DNA of 55,865 bases, taken from the NCBI RefSeq assembly GCF_003479425.1, contig NZ_QUHC01000017.1, positions 1 to 55,865 of the forward strand. Direction: 5' to 3'. Below, piece after piece: positions 6,877-15,919 of the stretch. Source of the DNA: Odoribacter sp. AF15-53. Its GTDB lineage: Bacteria > Bacteroidota > Bacteroidia > Bacteroidales > Marinifilaceae. A program made the translations under genes and the position numbers. Position 1 is the first letter of the stretch; every line of letters starts with the position of its first letter. The notes under the pieces were generated by a model. That model ran no database searches. It was not told the DNA's origin and saw only the letters and a program-made list of their open reading frames with translations.

Positions 6877-7383
6877 ATGGAAAAGAAAAAATTATATAAC
6901 GCTTACGAACAACACGAGGGGTATAATTGTTTCGGTTGTGCTTCCGGTAACGAGCATGGTTTGCAATGTGAATTTTACGAGGAAGGGGAATATATTACCT
7001 GTTACTGGACACCTCGTCCCGAGTTTCAAGGTTTTTTCCACGTGTTACATGGCGGGATACAGGCCACGTTGATTGACGAGATTGCTTGTTGGAATGTTTT
7101 CGCAAAAGTGAAGAGTGCCGGGGTGACTGTTGAATTGAACACGAAATACCGCTCAACCGTTTACACGGATCGGGGCGAACTTTTCTTGCGTTCCCGTGTC
7201 GTGGAACAAAACTCTCGCCTGGCAAAGATGCACGTGGAATTATTCAACGCGGACGGAACTTTGGGTAGCGAGGCGGATGTTGTTTACCGTATTTTCCCGG
7301 AAAATGTGGCTCGCCAACGTCTAGGATGGACGGGGATCGAGGCGTTTCACAAGGAAGAGATAAAAAAGACCGTTTCTGAATAA
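6877..7383 (+). CDS. PaaI-type hotdog-fold thioesterase
   Basis: This is a cytoplasmic acyl-CoA thioesterase-like protein of 168 aa with a single hotdog fold. HVLHGGIQATLIDEIACWN (residues 55-73) contains the HGG motif and an acidic residue (Asp67) in the place used for catalysis or substrate positioning in PaaI-like enzymes. An N-terminal NCFGCASGNEHGL segment with paired cysteines is typical of this subgroup. The acyl substrate is unknown. The gene starts 8 bp after a strong terminator, so it needs read-through or a promoter inside the hairpin region. A terminator overlaps its own stop. Confidence 0.85.
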   Translation: MEKKKLYNAYEQHEGYNCFGCASGNEHGLQCEFYEEGEYITCYWTPRPEFQGFFHVLHGGIQATLIDEIACWNVFAKVKSAGVTVELNTKYRSTVYTDRGELFLRSRVVEQNSRLAKMHVELFNADGTLGSEADVVYRIFPENVARQRLGWTGIEAFHKEEIKKTVSE

Positions 7384-7399
7384 AGAGAAACGGTTTTTA
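7369..7399 (+). terminator. Terminator overlapping the thioesterase stop codon
   Basis: ACCGTTTCT (7369-7377) pairs with AGAAACGGT (7386-7394). An A-run lies 5' and a T-run 3', so it could serve both strands. The stop codon TAA (7381-7383) is in the loop. Confidence 0.8.
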
Positions 7400-7520
7400 A
7401 GTTGCATGATTATATATAACGGCCTGTTGAAAACTTGGTTCATCAAAATACATGCTTAACCATTTTGCCTGACCATTGCGTGTGAATTGTCTCCCTATTA
7501 GGCGACTTCGCCCACACCTA

Positions 7521-7553
7521 GCCGCCACTTGGCCGCCACTTAGCCGCCATTTT
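7521..7553. repeat. Three tandem 11-bp repeats (GCCGCCACTTR)
   Basis: GCCGCCA starts at 7521, 7532 and 7543, exactly 11 bp apart, with units ending CTTG, CTTA and TTTT. TGGCGGC at 7590-7596 can pair with any of the three copies. Between them is a small hairpin GGGCA AGA TGCCC followed by TTTT (7558-7574). Confidence 0.7.
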
Positions 7554-7722
7554 AACGGGCAAGATGCCCTTTTAATAGAAGCGGGGAATTGGCGGCATGA
7601 ATTATGAACGCGTCAAGTACGAGTCAAACGGTATTTAATTGGAGGGTAATGGGCAAGGCTTTTTATTAATTAGAGCATGGTGGGTCGGGAACGTGTATTT
7701 TTATTTTCAGGAGAGAAATGAT

Positions 7723-7730
7723 TATCTTTG
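7723..7730 (+). promoter_or_regulatory. -7 box (TATCTTTG) upstream of the HAD gene
   Basis: It is an exact consensus match 56 bp before the ATG at 7787. Confidence 0.55.
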
Positions 7731-7786
7731 TCAAGGGTGTTAAGCATGTGCTGTAATATTTATTTTATTGAGAAATAACGAGTGAC

Positions 7787-8419
7787 ATGAAGTATAAGAA
7801 TATTGTTTGGGACTGGAACGGGACATTGTTGGATGACGTGCGAATTAGCGTGGACACGATAAACCGGATGTTGGAGCAGAAGAATTTGAAGCGGCTGACG
7901 GTTGATAATTATAAGTCGATTTTCGGATTCCCGGTAAAAGCGTATTACGAGTTAATCGGTTTTGATTTTTCCAGGGATGACTGGGAAGAGGTTTCGATCA
8001 ATTTCGTGAATACTTATAATGCCTTGGCGAAAGACGTGGAGTTGACTCCCGGAATCATGCCGGTGTTGGAAGGATTAAAGGAGAGAGGGGTACGCCAGTA
8101 TATATTATCAGCCTTGCAGGAAGATTTATTAATCAATATGCTAGAGCGGTTTCACATCCGGGGGTATTTTGATGGCGTGTGCGGTTCGAATAATATTTAC
8201 GCGGACGGGAAGGTGGCTCGGGGCGAGGAGATGCTACGGACTTTCCCGATAGACCCGTCTGAGACGTTGATGGTGGGCGACACGTTGCACGATGCCGAAG
8301 TGGCCGAGGCTTTGGGGTTTGACGTCTGTCTTTATTCCGGGGGGCATAATAGTGCGGAACGCTTGCGGGAGAAAGGGATGGTGTTGGAACAAATGGGGCA
8401 ATTGTTGGTAGCGTTATAG
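7787..8419 (+). CDS. HAD-superfamily hydrolase, phosphoglycolate-phosphatase-like, with DxN motif I
   Basis: This is a 210-aa HAD protein with a helical C1-type cap. Motif I is WDWNGTLLDD: Asp9 is the nucleophile, but the usual second Asp (general acid/base) is Asn11. Motif II is probably the Ser in YILSALQ, the Lys is in DGKVARGEE, and motif IV is MVGDTLHDAEVAEALG. A DWNGTL form of motif I occurs as a HAD subgroup, so this need not be inactive, but phosphatase activity should not be assumed. The substrate is unknown. Its 3' end overlaps the 3' end of the convergent sigma factor gene by 6 bp, which leaves no room for a separate terminator. Confidence 0.85.
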   Translation: MKYKNIVWDWNGTLLDDVRISVDTINRMLEQKNLKRLTVDNYKSIFGFPVKAYYELIGFDFSRDDWEEVSINFVNTYNALAKDVELTPGIMPVLEGLKERGVRQYILSALQEDLLINMLERFHIRGYFDGVCGSNNIYADGKVARGEEMLRTFPIDPSETLMVGDTLHDAEVAEALGFDVCLYSGGHNSAERLREKGMVLEQMGQLLVAL

Positions 8420-8968
8420 GCCGAAAAGGATGAATTTCAGGCTACTTCTAAGTTGGGCTAAAGCTCGTTGGAAGTGTGTTTTCACGGTTGCTTCGGAAAT
8501 GTTCATCTCTTCGGCGATTTCCCGGACCTTCTTTTTTTCCACGATGTGCAATAGTAGGACTTCACGTTGTTTTTCCGGTAGTAATTCTAGTATATATTTG
8601 AGTCTTGCATGGATGTCTTCATCAATTTCCGGGTCTTCTACGCTTGAGAATAACATGGCTTCGATGATTTTGTCCTGATGTTTATATTGTATGTTTAGGT
8701 CCCGGAGGTAATTCATGCAATTGTTCCTGACTATACCCAATAAATAATAAAATACGGGTAATTTCTCGTTATATCGTTCCGGGTGAGACCATAGGGATAG
8801 GAAAGCATCTTGTACCAGATCCTCGGCTTCATCCCAATCGTAGAGATAGCGCATGGCATATTTTTGTAGCCTGTTAAAAGACGTTTTGTAAAGCTCGTGA
8901 AAGGCTTGCTGGTTACGTTTTTTAATCAAGTGTCCTAGTTCATCTTTTTCCGTGGAATAATCCATCAC
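8414..8968 (-). CDS. ECF RNA polymerase sigma factor (FecI-like)
   Basis: This is a 184-aa sigma-70-family factor of the extracytoplasmic type. Region 2 covers about residues 24-92 (HELYKTSFNRLQKYAMRYL, AEDLVQDAFLSLW), and region 4 covers about 125-178 with the helix-turn-helix KKVREIAEEMNISEATVKTHF. There is no region 3. It is divergent from the FecR anti-sigma gene across 111 bp, the usual pairing in Bacteroidetes. FecR would hold it at the membrane until SusC reports substrate through its STN domain. Its own start is preceded by a TATCTTTG box at 8985-8992, so basal expression is by the housekeeping sigma factor. Confidence 0.93.
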   Translation of the reverse strand: MMDYSTEKDELGHLIKKRNQQAFHELYKTSFNRLQKYAMRYLYDWDEAEDLVQDAFLSLWSHPERYNEKLPVFYYLLGIVRNNCMNYLRDLNIQYKHQDKIIEAMLFSSVEDPEIDEDIHARLKYILELLPEKQREVLLLHIVEKKKVREIAEEMNISEATVKTHFQRALAQLRSSLKFILFGL

Positions 8969-8984
8969 GATATCTTATTTTGGG

Positions 8985-8992
8985 CAAAGATA
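8985..8992 (-). promoter_or_regulatory. -7 box (TATCTTTG) for the ECF sigma gene
   Basis: It is an exact TAnnTTTG match, 16 bp before the sigma start codon. No matching box precedes the divergent FecR gene, which may instead be read by the ECF sigma factor. Confidence 0.6.
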
Positions 8993-9079
8993 AATTTTTT
9001 TTTCTGTATTGTGTCATCCGTTTTTGAATCTCATGTTAATTGCATATAAAATCTAGCGTCAGATAAAGAGTTTTGGTTT

Positions 9080-10249
9080 ATGGATAAAAATAAGGTTAGT
9101 TGGGACATTCTACTCAAGAAAGTGCGTCGGGAATTAACTCCTGATGAACAAATGGAGTTGCAGAAGTGGCTGGGAGAAGATGAACGTCACCGGATTTATT
9201 TTGAACGGGTGCGAGCAACCTGGCAAGCAGATGAAAGTACTTCTTCTTGGGAATCAAATCTACCTAAGGTGATGACTCGTTTTGATGATTACGTGGAGAA
9301 GGAGAGGAGAGAGCATCGCCGGAAAATTCGGAATATTTATCGCTATGCGGCTTGTTTATTATTAGTTCTGGCTATCGGGGGAGGAATGTTGTTCTTTCAT
9401 CAGGAAGAGGAACAGGAGGTTCTTGAAGCGAAAGTTTCAAGAGAAATTCTTCCCGGAGGTAATAAAGCTATTATACTTTTGGCTGATGGGAAAAAAGTTG
9501 ATGTGGAATGGCTGGTAGATTCCGCCCAGTACAAGGTTGAAGGAGTTGAGGTTGAAAAGGAGGGAGGGAAGATTCGATACGTCGGGAAGGAACAGGTAGC
9601 TTTGAATTATAATACGATCATGATTCCGAGAGGAGGAGAGTATCAGGTTGAATTGAGCGATGGGACAATGGTTTGGTTGAATTCGGAGACGCAATTGAGA
9701 ATACCGACAACCTTCGTGGGAAAAGAAAGAAGAGTGTATTTGTCGGGAGAGGCTTATTTTGCAGTTGCGAAAAATCGTGATAAACCTTTTATTGTTGAAA
9801 CGGAACTGGGTGAGGTGAAAGTTTACGGGACAGAGTTTAACGTGAAGTTTTACCGGGAGGAGAAAAAGTTGAAAGCTACCTTGGTAGAAGGAAATATCGG
9901 ATTCCGCAGTGAACAGATCGCCGAGTTGAAAATCAAACCGGGCTATCAGTTGAGTCTGGTCGAGGGAGCTAATACGCCTGAAATAAAGCAGGTGAAGATT
10001 TATAATGAGATTGCCTGGAAGAATCGTCAGTTCTGTTTCGAGAGCGAGCGGTTGGAGAGTGTTATGATGATGTTGCAGAGATGGTATAACGTGGAGGTTG
10101 ATTTCGTGGACCCGAGTTTGAAAGATTTTAAGTTGTCAGGTACGTTGAATCGTTATGACAAGATAGAAACATTGTTACGATTTTTTGAGGAAGGATTTGA
10201 TATTAAGTTTTTGGTCGAGAATAATACGATAAAAGTGATGAGAAAATAA
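9080..10249 (+). CDS. FecR-family anti-sigma factor
   Basis: This is an inner-membrane regulator of 389 aa. The cytoplasmic N-terminus (1-85) would bind the ECF sigma factor encoded divergently. One transmembrane helix lies near residues 88-106 (YAACLLLVLAIGGGMLFF). The periplasmic FecR domain covers about 170-270, with IPRGGEYQVELSDGTMVWLNSETQL and VYLSGEAYFAV. The C-terminal DUF4974-type domain covers about 310-389 and ends NTIKVMRK. It would receive the signal from the STN domain of the SusC protein encoded 84 bp downstream. A 9-bp inverted repeat without a T-run (10254-10297) separates the two genes and may tune SusC expression. Confidence 0.95.
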   Translation: MDKNKVSWDILLKKVRRELTPDEQMELQKWLGEDERHRIYFERVRATWQADESTSSWESNLPKVMTRFDDYVEKERREHRRKIRNIYRYAACLLLVLAIGGGMLFFHQEEEQEVLEAKVSREILPGGNKAIILLADGKKVDVEWLVDSAQYKVEGVEVEKEGGKIRYVGKEQVALNYNTIMIPRGGEYQVELSDGTMVWLNSETQLRIPTTFVGKERRVYLSGEAYFAVAKNRDKPFIVETELGEVKVYGTEFNVKFYREEKKLKATLVEGNIGFRSEQIAELKIKPGYQLSLVEGANTPEIKQVKIYNEIAWKNRQFCFESERLESVMMMLQRWYNVEVDFVDPSLKDFKLSGTLNRYDKIETLLRFFEEGFDIKFLVENNTIKVMRK

Positions 10250-10253
10250 AAGC

Positions 10254-10297
10254 AGAGAATGCATCTTATGGTCGGCAAACTTTAGACAGCATTCTCT
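10254..10297 (+). other. Inverted repeat between the FecR and SusC genes
   Basis: AGAGAATGC (10254-10262) pairs with GCATTCTCT (10289-10297) around a 26-nt loop. No T-run follows, so it is more likely an RNA-stability or partial-termination element than a full terminator. Confidence 0.5.
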
Positions 10298-10333
10298 ACA
10301 TCATTAATATTAACAAATTAATTTTACAAATGT

Positions 10334-13300
10334 ATGAAAAAAAGGACACGTAACAGGCATGTGCGGTCTGTATTTTTACAAAAAATTTCACTGGTAGTTT
10401 TTTTATTGTTCTCTTTTGCCTTGTCTTATGCGGCAACGACGGATTCTACCAGAATGGTTAATTTTACTGTAAAATCAGAGAGTTTAAACAATGCCTTGGT
10501 CAAGTTCAAAGATTTAACCGGAGTGCAGATTCTTTTCAGCGAAGAGCTTTTAGGTGACAAAAAGTGTAAAGATTTGAATCTGGTTCATGTTTCGATTGAT
10601 GAGGCCCTTGGGAAGATTTTGGAGGGAAGTGGATTCGGTTTTTCGAATGTAGACGGGGTGTATGTCGTGAAAAAGCTTCCCGACGAACAGAAAACAGCAA
10701 GAAAACCCAGGGTGTTTACGGGAATGGTGACCGATACGAAAGGGGAGCCTTTGCCTGGGGTAACGGTTGTTGTGAAAGGAACTACTTTCGGGGGAGCGAC
10801 TGACGTGGACGGGAAATTTGAATTATCGCTTGCGTTGGAGGGGGAGGTGACTTTGGTTTTTTCATTCGTGGGAATGGAGAGCCGGGAGGTTACGGTGAAG
10901 GATGAGAAACCTTTGCGGGTAGTTTTGACAGAAAACACGGAGAGTCTGGAAGAAGTTGTCGTGACCGGGGTGTTCGAACGTAGAGCCGAGAGTTTTACCG
11001 GATCAGCGACAACGGTTACTCGTAAAGAGTTGTTAAAGCGTGGAAATCAAAACCTGATCCAGAGTTTAAGAAATATGGATCCGGCATTGAATATTTCTGA
11101 AAATCTTTCTTTCGGTTCGGACCCGAACAGGTTGCCGGACATGGAATTGCGCGGGACATCTTCTTTCCCCGATATAAAAGGGCAGTACACGTCAAATCCG
11201 AATCTGCCATTGTTTATTTTGGATGGTTTCGAAACCACGTTGGAAAAAGTGATCGACTTGGATATTAACCGGGTTGAGAGTGTTACATTGTTGAAGGATG
11301 CCGCGGCCAAGGCTATTTATGGTTCTAAGGCGGCTAACGGGGTAATGGTTATTGAAACGGTAAGAGTACAATCCGGGGAATTGCGGGTGAATTATATCGG
11401 TTCTTTGAATCTGGAAATGCCGGATCTAAGCAGTTATAATTTGTGTAATGCCCGGGAGAAATTGGATCTGGAATACAAGTTAGGTGCTTATGATGATAGT
11501 ATGCCCTTGCGGGATTTTCAGCAGAAACAGTTGTATTACCATAATTTGGCGGAAGTTGAGAGAGGGGTGAACACGGACTGGTTGTCTCAACCTTTGCGTA
11601 ATGGTGTGGGACATAAGCACACGCTTAATTTAGAAGTCGGTAGTAAAGAATTGAGAGTCGGGGTTGATCTTTCTTATAATAATATAGAAGGTGTTATGAA
11701 AGGATCGGGTCGTAATACGATTGGGGGAGGTTTTACCGTGATTTATCAATACAAGGATTTATTGTTCCGGAATCAATTCACGTTTTCAACCATGAAGTCG
11801 GAGGATTCTCCTTACGGGGAATTTTCGGAATACGCTAAATTGAATCCTTATTGGAGTCCTTATAATGAGGATGGTACTTTGCGAAAGTGTTTAGGTGTGG
11901 GACCTGTTTCTTCTGGGGATGTTTACAATCCGATGTTTAACGCAACAATTAACACGACCTTAAAGAAGAATTACACGGATTACACGAATAACACGTATGT
12001 GGAGTGGAATATTCAACCGGGGATGAAACTGGTGGGACGTGTCGGGTTAACTAACCGGATTAGTGGGGGGGAGAAGTTTTTACCGGGAAGTCATTTGCAA
12101 TTTGTTAAGACGGCCGAGGATGATTTTTTCAAACGCGGAAGTTATACACAGACGTACGGGAAATCTTTCTCGGTAAGTTCGGATATCAATTTGAATTATT
12201 CTCATAATTGGGATAAGCATATTTTATTCGCAAACTTGGGAGTTAATATCCGGAGTAGTAATTCCGAGGAGTACGAGCATTCGGCAGTCGGTTTCCCGAA
12301 TGACAAGATGGATAATATTATTTTTGCCAAGCAATACGCGGATAATTCGAAACCGACCGGAAGCGAATCTATTGACCGGGAAGTGGGAGCTTTGCTGGCA
12401 GTCAATTATTCTTACGATGATCGCTATCTCGCTGATTTCTCGTTACGGGCAAGTGCTTCTTCCCAGTTCGGTTCGGATAATCGTTGGGGGTCTTTCTGGT
12501 CCGCGGGACTAGGGTGGAATGTTCATAACGAGAAATTCTTTCAGGAATCGGGAGTGGTAAAACAATTGCGGTTGAGAGCTTCCATGGGATACACGGGTTC
12601 CCAGAATTTTAATTCTTACCAGGGGATGTTGTTGTATAATTATTTTACGGATGATTCTTATCTGGATTTTATCGGTACGTATTTGGAGGGGCTGGCCAAT
12701 AGTAAATTGAAATGGCAACAGAAGTTTGATACGAACTATGGTATTGATATTAATCTGTGGGGACGTTTGAACGTGAAATTCGATTACTATCGCTCGGTGA
12801 CTAATAATTTGCTTACTGATATTACGACGCCTCCTTCATTGGGATTTAGTAGTTATAAAGATAATTTAGGGAAGTTACTGAACACGGGGTACGAGTTCCG
12901 GGTGAATTATTTGCTTTTCTCTCGTCCGGAGGATCGGATGTCCGTGAATGTATTTGTAGCGGGGACTTCTAATAAAAATAAGATCAAGAAAATTTCTAAT
13001 TCATTGAGTTCTTTGACTAGTGAACAGGATAAGGAAGCCGCGACTTCAAATAAGCCGTTCGTGCGTTTCGTGGAGGGACAATCGTTGAATGCGATATGGG
13101 CAGTTCGTTCGAAAGGTATTGATCCTTCCAGTGGTAAGGAGGTTTTTGTTCGGCCGGATGGTACATTGACAGACACGTGGTCCGCACTGGATCAAGTGGT
13201 TTGTGGAGATACGGAGCCGAAGTTGATGGGGAATTTAGGTTTTTCATTGGAGTACAAGGGGTTGTCTGTATCGTTTACCGGGTTATACCGTTTTGGCGAG

Positions 13301-13672
13301 TATATGTATAATTCGACGTTGGTGGATAAAGTGGAGAATGCTTCGTTGAATAATAACGTGGATAAAAGAGCATATTATGATGCTTGGATGCAAGAAGGGG
13401 ATCACGTGCGATTCAAGAGTATCGGGGCGTGGAATAAGCCGACTCAGGCTACTTCCCGTTTTGTACAGAAATTGAATGAGTTTGATTTTTCCTCTTTGTC
13501 TATCGGGTATGATTTTTATCGATTCGGCTTTGTGGAGAAGTGTGGATTGGAAAGATTGCAGTTGTCATTTAATATGAATGATATCGGGAAGTTATCATCC
13601 GTGAAGATAGAAAGAGGTACTTCTTATCCTTTCGCTCGTTACTGCTCGTTTACATTGAATGTTAATTTTTAA
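10334..13672 (+). CDS. SusC/RagA TonB-dependent outer-membrane transporter with STN signalling domain
   Basis: This is a 1112-aa outer-membrane receptor. In order: signal peptide to about residue 35; STN domain about 45-115 (FTVKSESLNNALVKFKDLTG), the part that talks to FecR; carboxypeptidase-D-like domain about 126-208 (GMVTDTKGEPLPGVTVVVKGT); TonB-box-like segment and plug about 212-345 (ESLEEVVVTGVFERR, LKDAAAKAIYGSKAANGV); and a beta-barrel to the terminal aromatic residue (FTLNVNF). The STN domain together with the upstream sigma and FecR genes marks a transporter that induces its own genes. The cargo is not known. Neighbouring peptidase and TlpA genes, and the lack of carbohydrate enzymes, suggest peptides rather than glycans. 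Confidence 0.95.
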   Translation: MKKRTRNRHVRSVFLQKISLVVFLLFSFALSYAATTDSTRMVNFTVKSESLNNALVKFKDLTGVQILFSEELLGDKKCKDLNLVHVSIDEALGKILEGSGFGFSNVDGVYVVKKLPDEQKTARKPRVFTGMVTDTKGEPLPGVTVVVKGTTFGGATDVDGKFELSLALEGEVTLVFSFVGMESREVTVKDEKPLRVVLTENTESLEEVVVTGVFERRAESFTGSATTVTRKELLKRGNQNLIQSLRNMDPALNISENLSFGSDPNRLPDMELRGTSSFPDIKGQYTSNPNLPLFILDGFETTLEKVIDLDINRVESVTLLKDAAAKAIYGSKAANGVMVIETVRVQSGELRVNYIGSLNLEMPDLSSYNLCNAREKLDLEYKLGAYDDSMPLRDFQQKQLYYHNLAEVERGVNTDWLSQPLRNGVGHKHTLNLEVGSKELRVGVDLSYNNIEGVMKGSGRNTIGGGFTVIYQYKDLLFRNQFTFSTMKSEDSPYGEFSEYAKLNPYWSPYNEDGTLRKCLGVGPVSSGDVYNPMFNATINTTLKKNYTDYTNNTYVEWNIQPGMKLVGRVGLTNRISGGEKFLPGSHLQFVKTAEDDFFKRGSYTQTYGKSFSVSSDINLNYSHNWDKHILFANLGVNIRSSNSEEYEHSAVGFPNDKMDNIIFAKQYADNSKPTGSESIDREVGALLAVNYSYDDRYLADFSLRASASSQFGSDNRWGSFWSAGLGWNVHNEKFFQESGVVKQLRLRASMGYTGSQNFNSYQGMLLYNYFTDDSYLDFIGTYLEGLANSKLKWQQKFDTNYGIDINLWGRLNVKFDYYRSVTNNLLTDITTPPSLGFSSYKDNLGKLLNTGYEFRVNYLLFSRPEDRMSVNVFVAGTSNKNKIKKISNSLSSLTSEQDKEAATSNKPFVRFVEGQSLNAIWAVRSKGIDPSSGKEVFVRPDGTLTDTWSALDQVVCGDTEPKLMGNLGFSLEYKGLSVSFTGLYRFGEYMYNSTLVDKVENASLNNNVDKRAYYDAWMQEGDHVRFKSIGAWNKPTQATSRFVQKLNEFDFSSLSIGYDFYRFGFVEKCGLERLQLSFNMNDIGKLSSVKIERGTSYPFARYCSFTLNVNF

Positions 13673-13682
13673 AAGACCGGAG

Positions 13683-15143
13683 ATGAAAAAGAGAATGATA
13701 TACAGTTTGTTGCTGGTTCTTGTTGTGATGACGAGTTCCTGTGAGTCTTGGTTGGATGTACAGCCTCGTACGAAGGTGAAATCGGATGAGTTATTTAAAA
13801 CGGAGGCTGGTTTCAAGGATGCTTTGATTGGTGTGTACACGTTGATGAAAGCGGAGGCTCTTTACGGGCGTGAATTGAGTTATGGTTTTGTGGACGTGGT
13901 GACAGGGCCGTATGCGGCATTTAATAACACGGTGTATTATGATGTTTCGCAGTGGAAGTATCTGACGAGTACAACGGTGCGTTCCCAGATTGATGCCATC
14001 TGGATGAAGATGTACAACCTGCTTGCTAACGTGAACAATTTGTTGGATAATATTGACGACCGCCAGTCAGTTTTTACAGGTGATAATTATAATATCATCA
14101 AGGGGGAGGCTTTGGGATTAAGGGCTTATATCCATTTTGATTTATTACGGTTGTTTGCTTCTGCGGTGGATTTGGATAAAGAAGCGATTCCTTACGTGCA
14201 AAAATTGCAGATTGAGGTTCCTCACGTGTATACCGGTAGAGAAGTGTTGGCTTTATTGAACGAGGATATCAAGAATGCTCTGGTATGTTTGGAGAAAGAC
14301 CCGGTTCGCGAGGGGAAGTTGAAAGACCTTTCCGGGGATGGTTTTATGAATGCTCGTCAAATGAGATTTAATTATTTTGCCGTGAAAGCTCTTCAGGCCC
14401 GCGTGGCGATGTGGGGGGATGATTTGGAAACTGCTAAATCGGCAGCCGGGGAGATATTGGCTATTGCCGATGATATTTTCCCTTGGGTTACCACGGATGC
14501 CGTATCGGCCCCGGAAGACAAGAATCGGGATTTCACGTTTTCAACCGAGCATATTTTTGCTCTTCATGTAAAAGATTTGAAGGATTTGGCTAATACCTGG
14601 TTTTTGACCGACGGGAGTAAGAATCAACTTTATTGTCAGAATTACACGATGCAGCAATGGTATGAAATCGGAAGGGGAAATGCTGTCGGGGGAAATGATT
14701 ACCGGGTTAATTATATTATGAAACAGCAGGAGACTGGTGCCCGGAATTACATGATCCGTAAATATTATCAACCGGAGAGTTATCAGGCTGATTACGCCAA
14801 AAGATTGCCTTTGATCCGGCGTTCGGAGATGGCGTATATCATGGCCGAGTGTTTGATTGGAGAGGATGATGATAAGGCTTTGGAGTATTTGAATGAAGTG
14901 AGACGTCATCGGGGGATCGTGTCTGATCTGACGAATACGGCTACTTTGCGTGATGAAGTGACCAAAGAGTACGCGAAAGAGTTCTTGGCTGAGGGACAGC
15001 TTTTTTATTATTGTAAACGTAACGAGATGACAAAATTTCCTTACGGTTATCAAGTTGCCACAGAGGAGAATGTTTATGTGTTACCGAAACCCGATTTGGA
15101 GATAGAGTTTGGAGACTATTATACAACAGATAACTCAAAATAA
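13683..15143 (+). CDS. SusD/RagB-family surface lipoprotein
   Basis: This is the substrate-binding lid partner of the SusC protein, anchored on the cell surface. The chosen start (ATG at 13683, 10 bp after the SusC stop) gives a lipoprotein signal ending VVMTSSC, with Cys20 as lipidated residue. The open frame continues back to 13659, but that would overlap SusC and spoil the signal. The N-terminal SWLDVQPRTKVKSDELFKTEAGFKDALIGVYTLM and C-terminal RRSEMAYIMAECLIGEDDDKALEYLNEVRRHRG are SusD helical TPR-like features. At 486 aa it is full length. It belongs to the operon SusC-SusD-DUF4843-PKD-like. Confidence 0.94.
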   Translation: MKKRMIYSLLLVLVVMTSSCESWLDVQPRTKVKSDELFKTEAGFKDALIGVYTLMKAEALYGRELSYGFVDVVTGPYAAFNNTVYYDVSQWKYLTSTTVRSQIDAIWMKMYNLLANVNNLLDNIDDRQSVFTGDNYNIIKGEALGLRAYIHFDLLRLFASAVDLDKEAIPYVQKLQIEVPHVYTGREVLALLNEDIKNALVCLEKDPVREGKLKDLSGDGFMNARQMRFNYFAVKALQARVAMWGDDLETAKSAAGEILAIADDIFPWVTTDAVSAPEDKNRDFTFSTEHIFALHVKDLKDLANTWFLTDGSKNQLYCQNYTMQQWYEIGRGNAVGGNDYRVNYIMKQQETGARNYMIRKYYQPESYQADYAKRLPLIRRSEMAYIMAECLIGEDDDKALEYLNEVRRHRGIVSDLTNTATLRDEVTKEYAKEFLAEGQLFYYCKRNEMTKFPYGYQVATEENVYVLPKPDLEIEFGDYYTTDNSK

Positions 15144-15150
15144 AAGGATT

Positions 15151-15891
15151 ATGAACAGTCATTTAAAATATATCGTATTGGTTGTAGCCTCGTTGTTTAC
15201 CTTGTATTCCTGTGAAGAGAAGGATGTGGAAGTTTATGGTAACGATCCTTACCTGGTGTTTGAAATGCCCGGTTACGGGTTGCAGAACACACCCAGAGAC
15301 TCTATGGTGTTTTCATTTCCGGTTAAAGGGGATGAATGCAAGGAGGATACGTTATGGTTTAAAGCTCGTATTATCGGGAAATCGGTTCCTTATGATCGAG
15401 CGATTGATTTCGTCGTGAATGAAGAGACGAGTACGGCAAAGGATGAGAATTATAAATTAACTCCTGTCGTTATGCCGGCAAATAGTTATTCTGTTGATGT
15501 TCCTTTGGTTGTTTATCGTGCCGGGTTAAAAGATAAAAGTGTACGTTTAGAGTTGATGATCAAGCCGAACGAGTATTTCGGGGTCGGTTTCGAGAAAACG
15601 AGTAAGGCCATTTTCTTGTGGGGTGATATGTATATAAAACCGGATAACTGGGATTCTTCCAACTATAAAAATTGTTTCGGGGTGTTTACAGAGACTCGTT
15701 ATGCTTTTATTCTGGAAGCTTGCGGTATTGTCGAATTGCCGGATCCACAAGATTTGACAACATTGGGATTTTATAACGCGAAGGTGCGTGAAGCACTTTA
15801 CCAGTACAATAAAACTCATGATAAACCTTTGGAGGATGAGCTTGGAATAGTAGAATTTCAGGTTTGGACCGGAGTGGGAGGTATTGGATAA
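15151..15891 (+). CDS. DUF4843-type surface lipoprotein
   Basis: This is a small lipoprotein of 246 aa from the Met at 15151, 7 bp after the SusD stop; the open frame extends back to 15109 inside SusD. The signal ends LFTLYSC before EEKDVEV. The body is beta-rich, with MVFSFPVKGDECKEDTLWFKARIIG and VPLVVYRAGLKDKSVRLELMIKPNEYF. It resembles the DUF4843 proteins that follow SusD in peptide-linked SusC/SusD operons of Bacteroidales. It is expected to sit on the surface with SusCD as an accessory binding protein. The binding target is unknown. Confidence 0.75.
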   Translation: MNSHLKYIVLVVASLFTLYSCEEKDVEVYGNDPYLVFEMPGYGLQNTPRDSMVFSFPVKGDECKEDTLWFKARIIGKSVPYDRAIDFVVNEETSTAKDENYKLTPVVMPANSYSVDVPLVVYRAGLKDKSVRLELMIKPNEYFGVGFEKTSKAIFLWGDMYIKPDNWDSSNYKNCFGVFTETRYAFILEACGIVELPDPQDLTTLGFYNAKVREALYQYNKTHDKPLEDELGIVEFQVWTGVGGIG

Positions 15892-15919
15892 AAGTAATAA
15901 GTCGAATGAATAAACGGAA

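Larger units (their letters stand above)
7384..7786. other. 403-bp gap with period-11 repeat and HAD promoter
   Basis: After the terminator the gap has GGCG/CGCC short hairpins, the 11-bp repeat block at 7521-7553 with its complement at 7590-7596, and a -7 box at 7723-7730. No protein-coding frame was seen. Confidence 0.6.

Noticed and set aside
7521..7596. Considered as a CRISPR remnant
   Set aside because: The repeats are 7-11 bp with 4-bp spacers; CRISPR repeats are 23-47 bp with spacers of similar length, and no cas gene is present.
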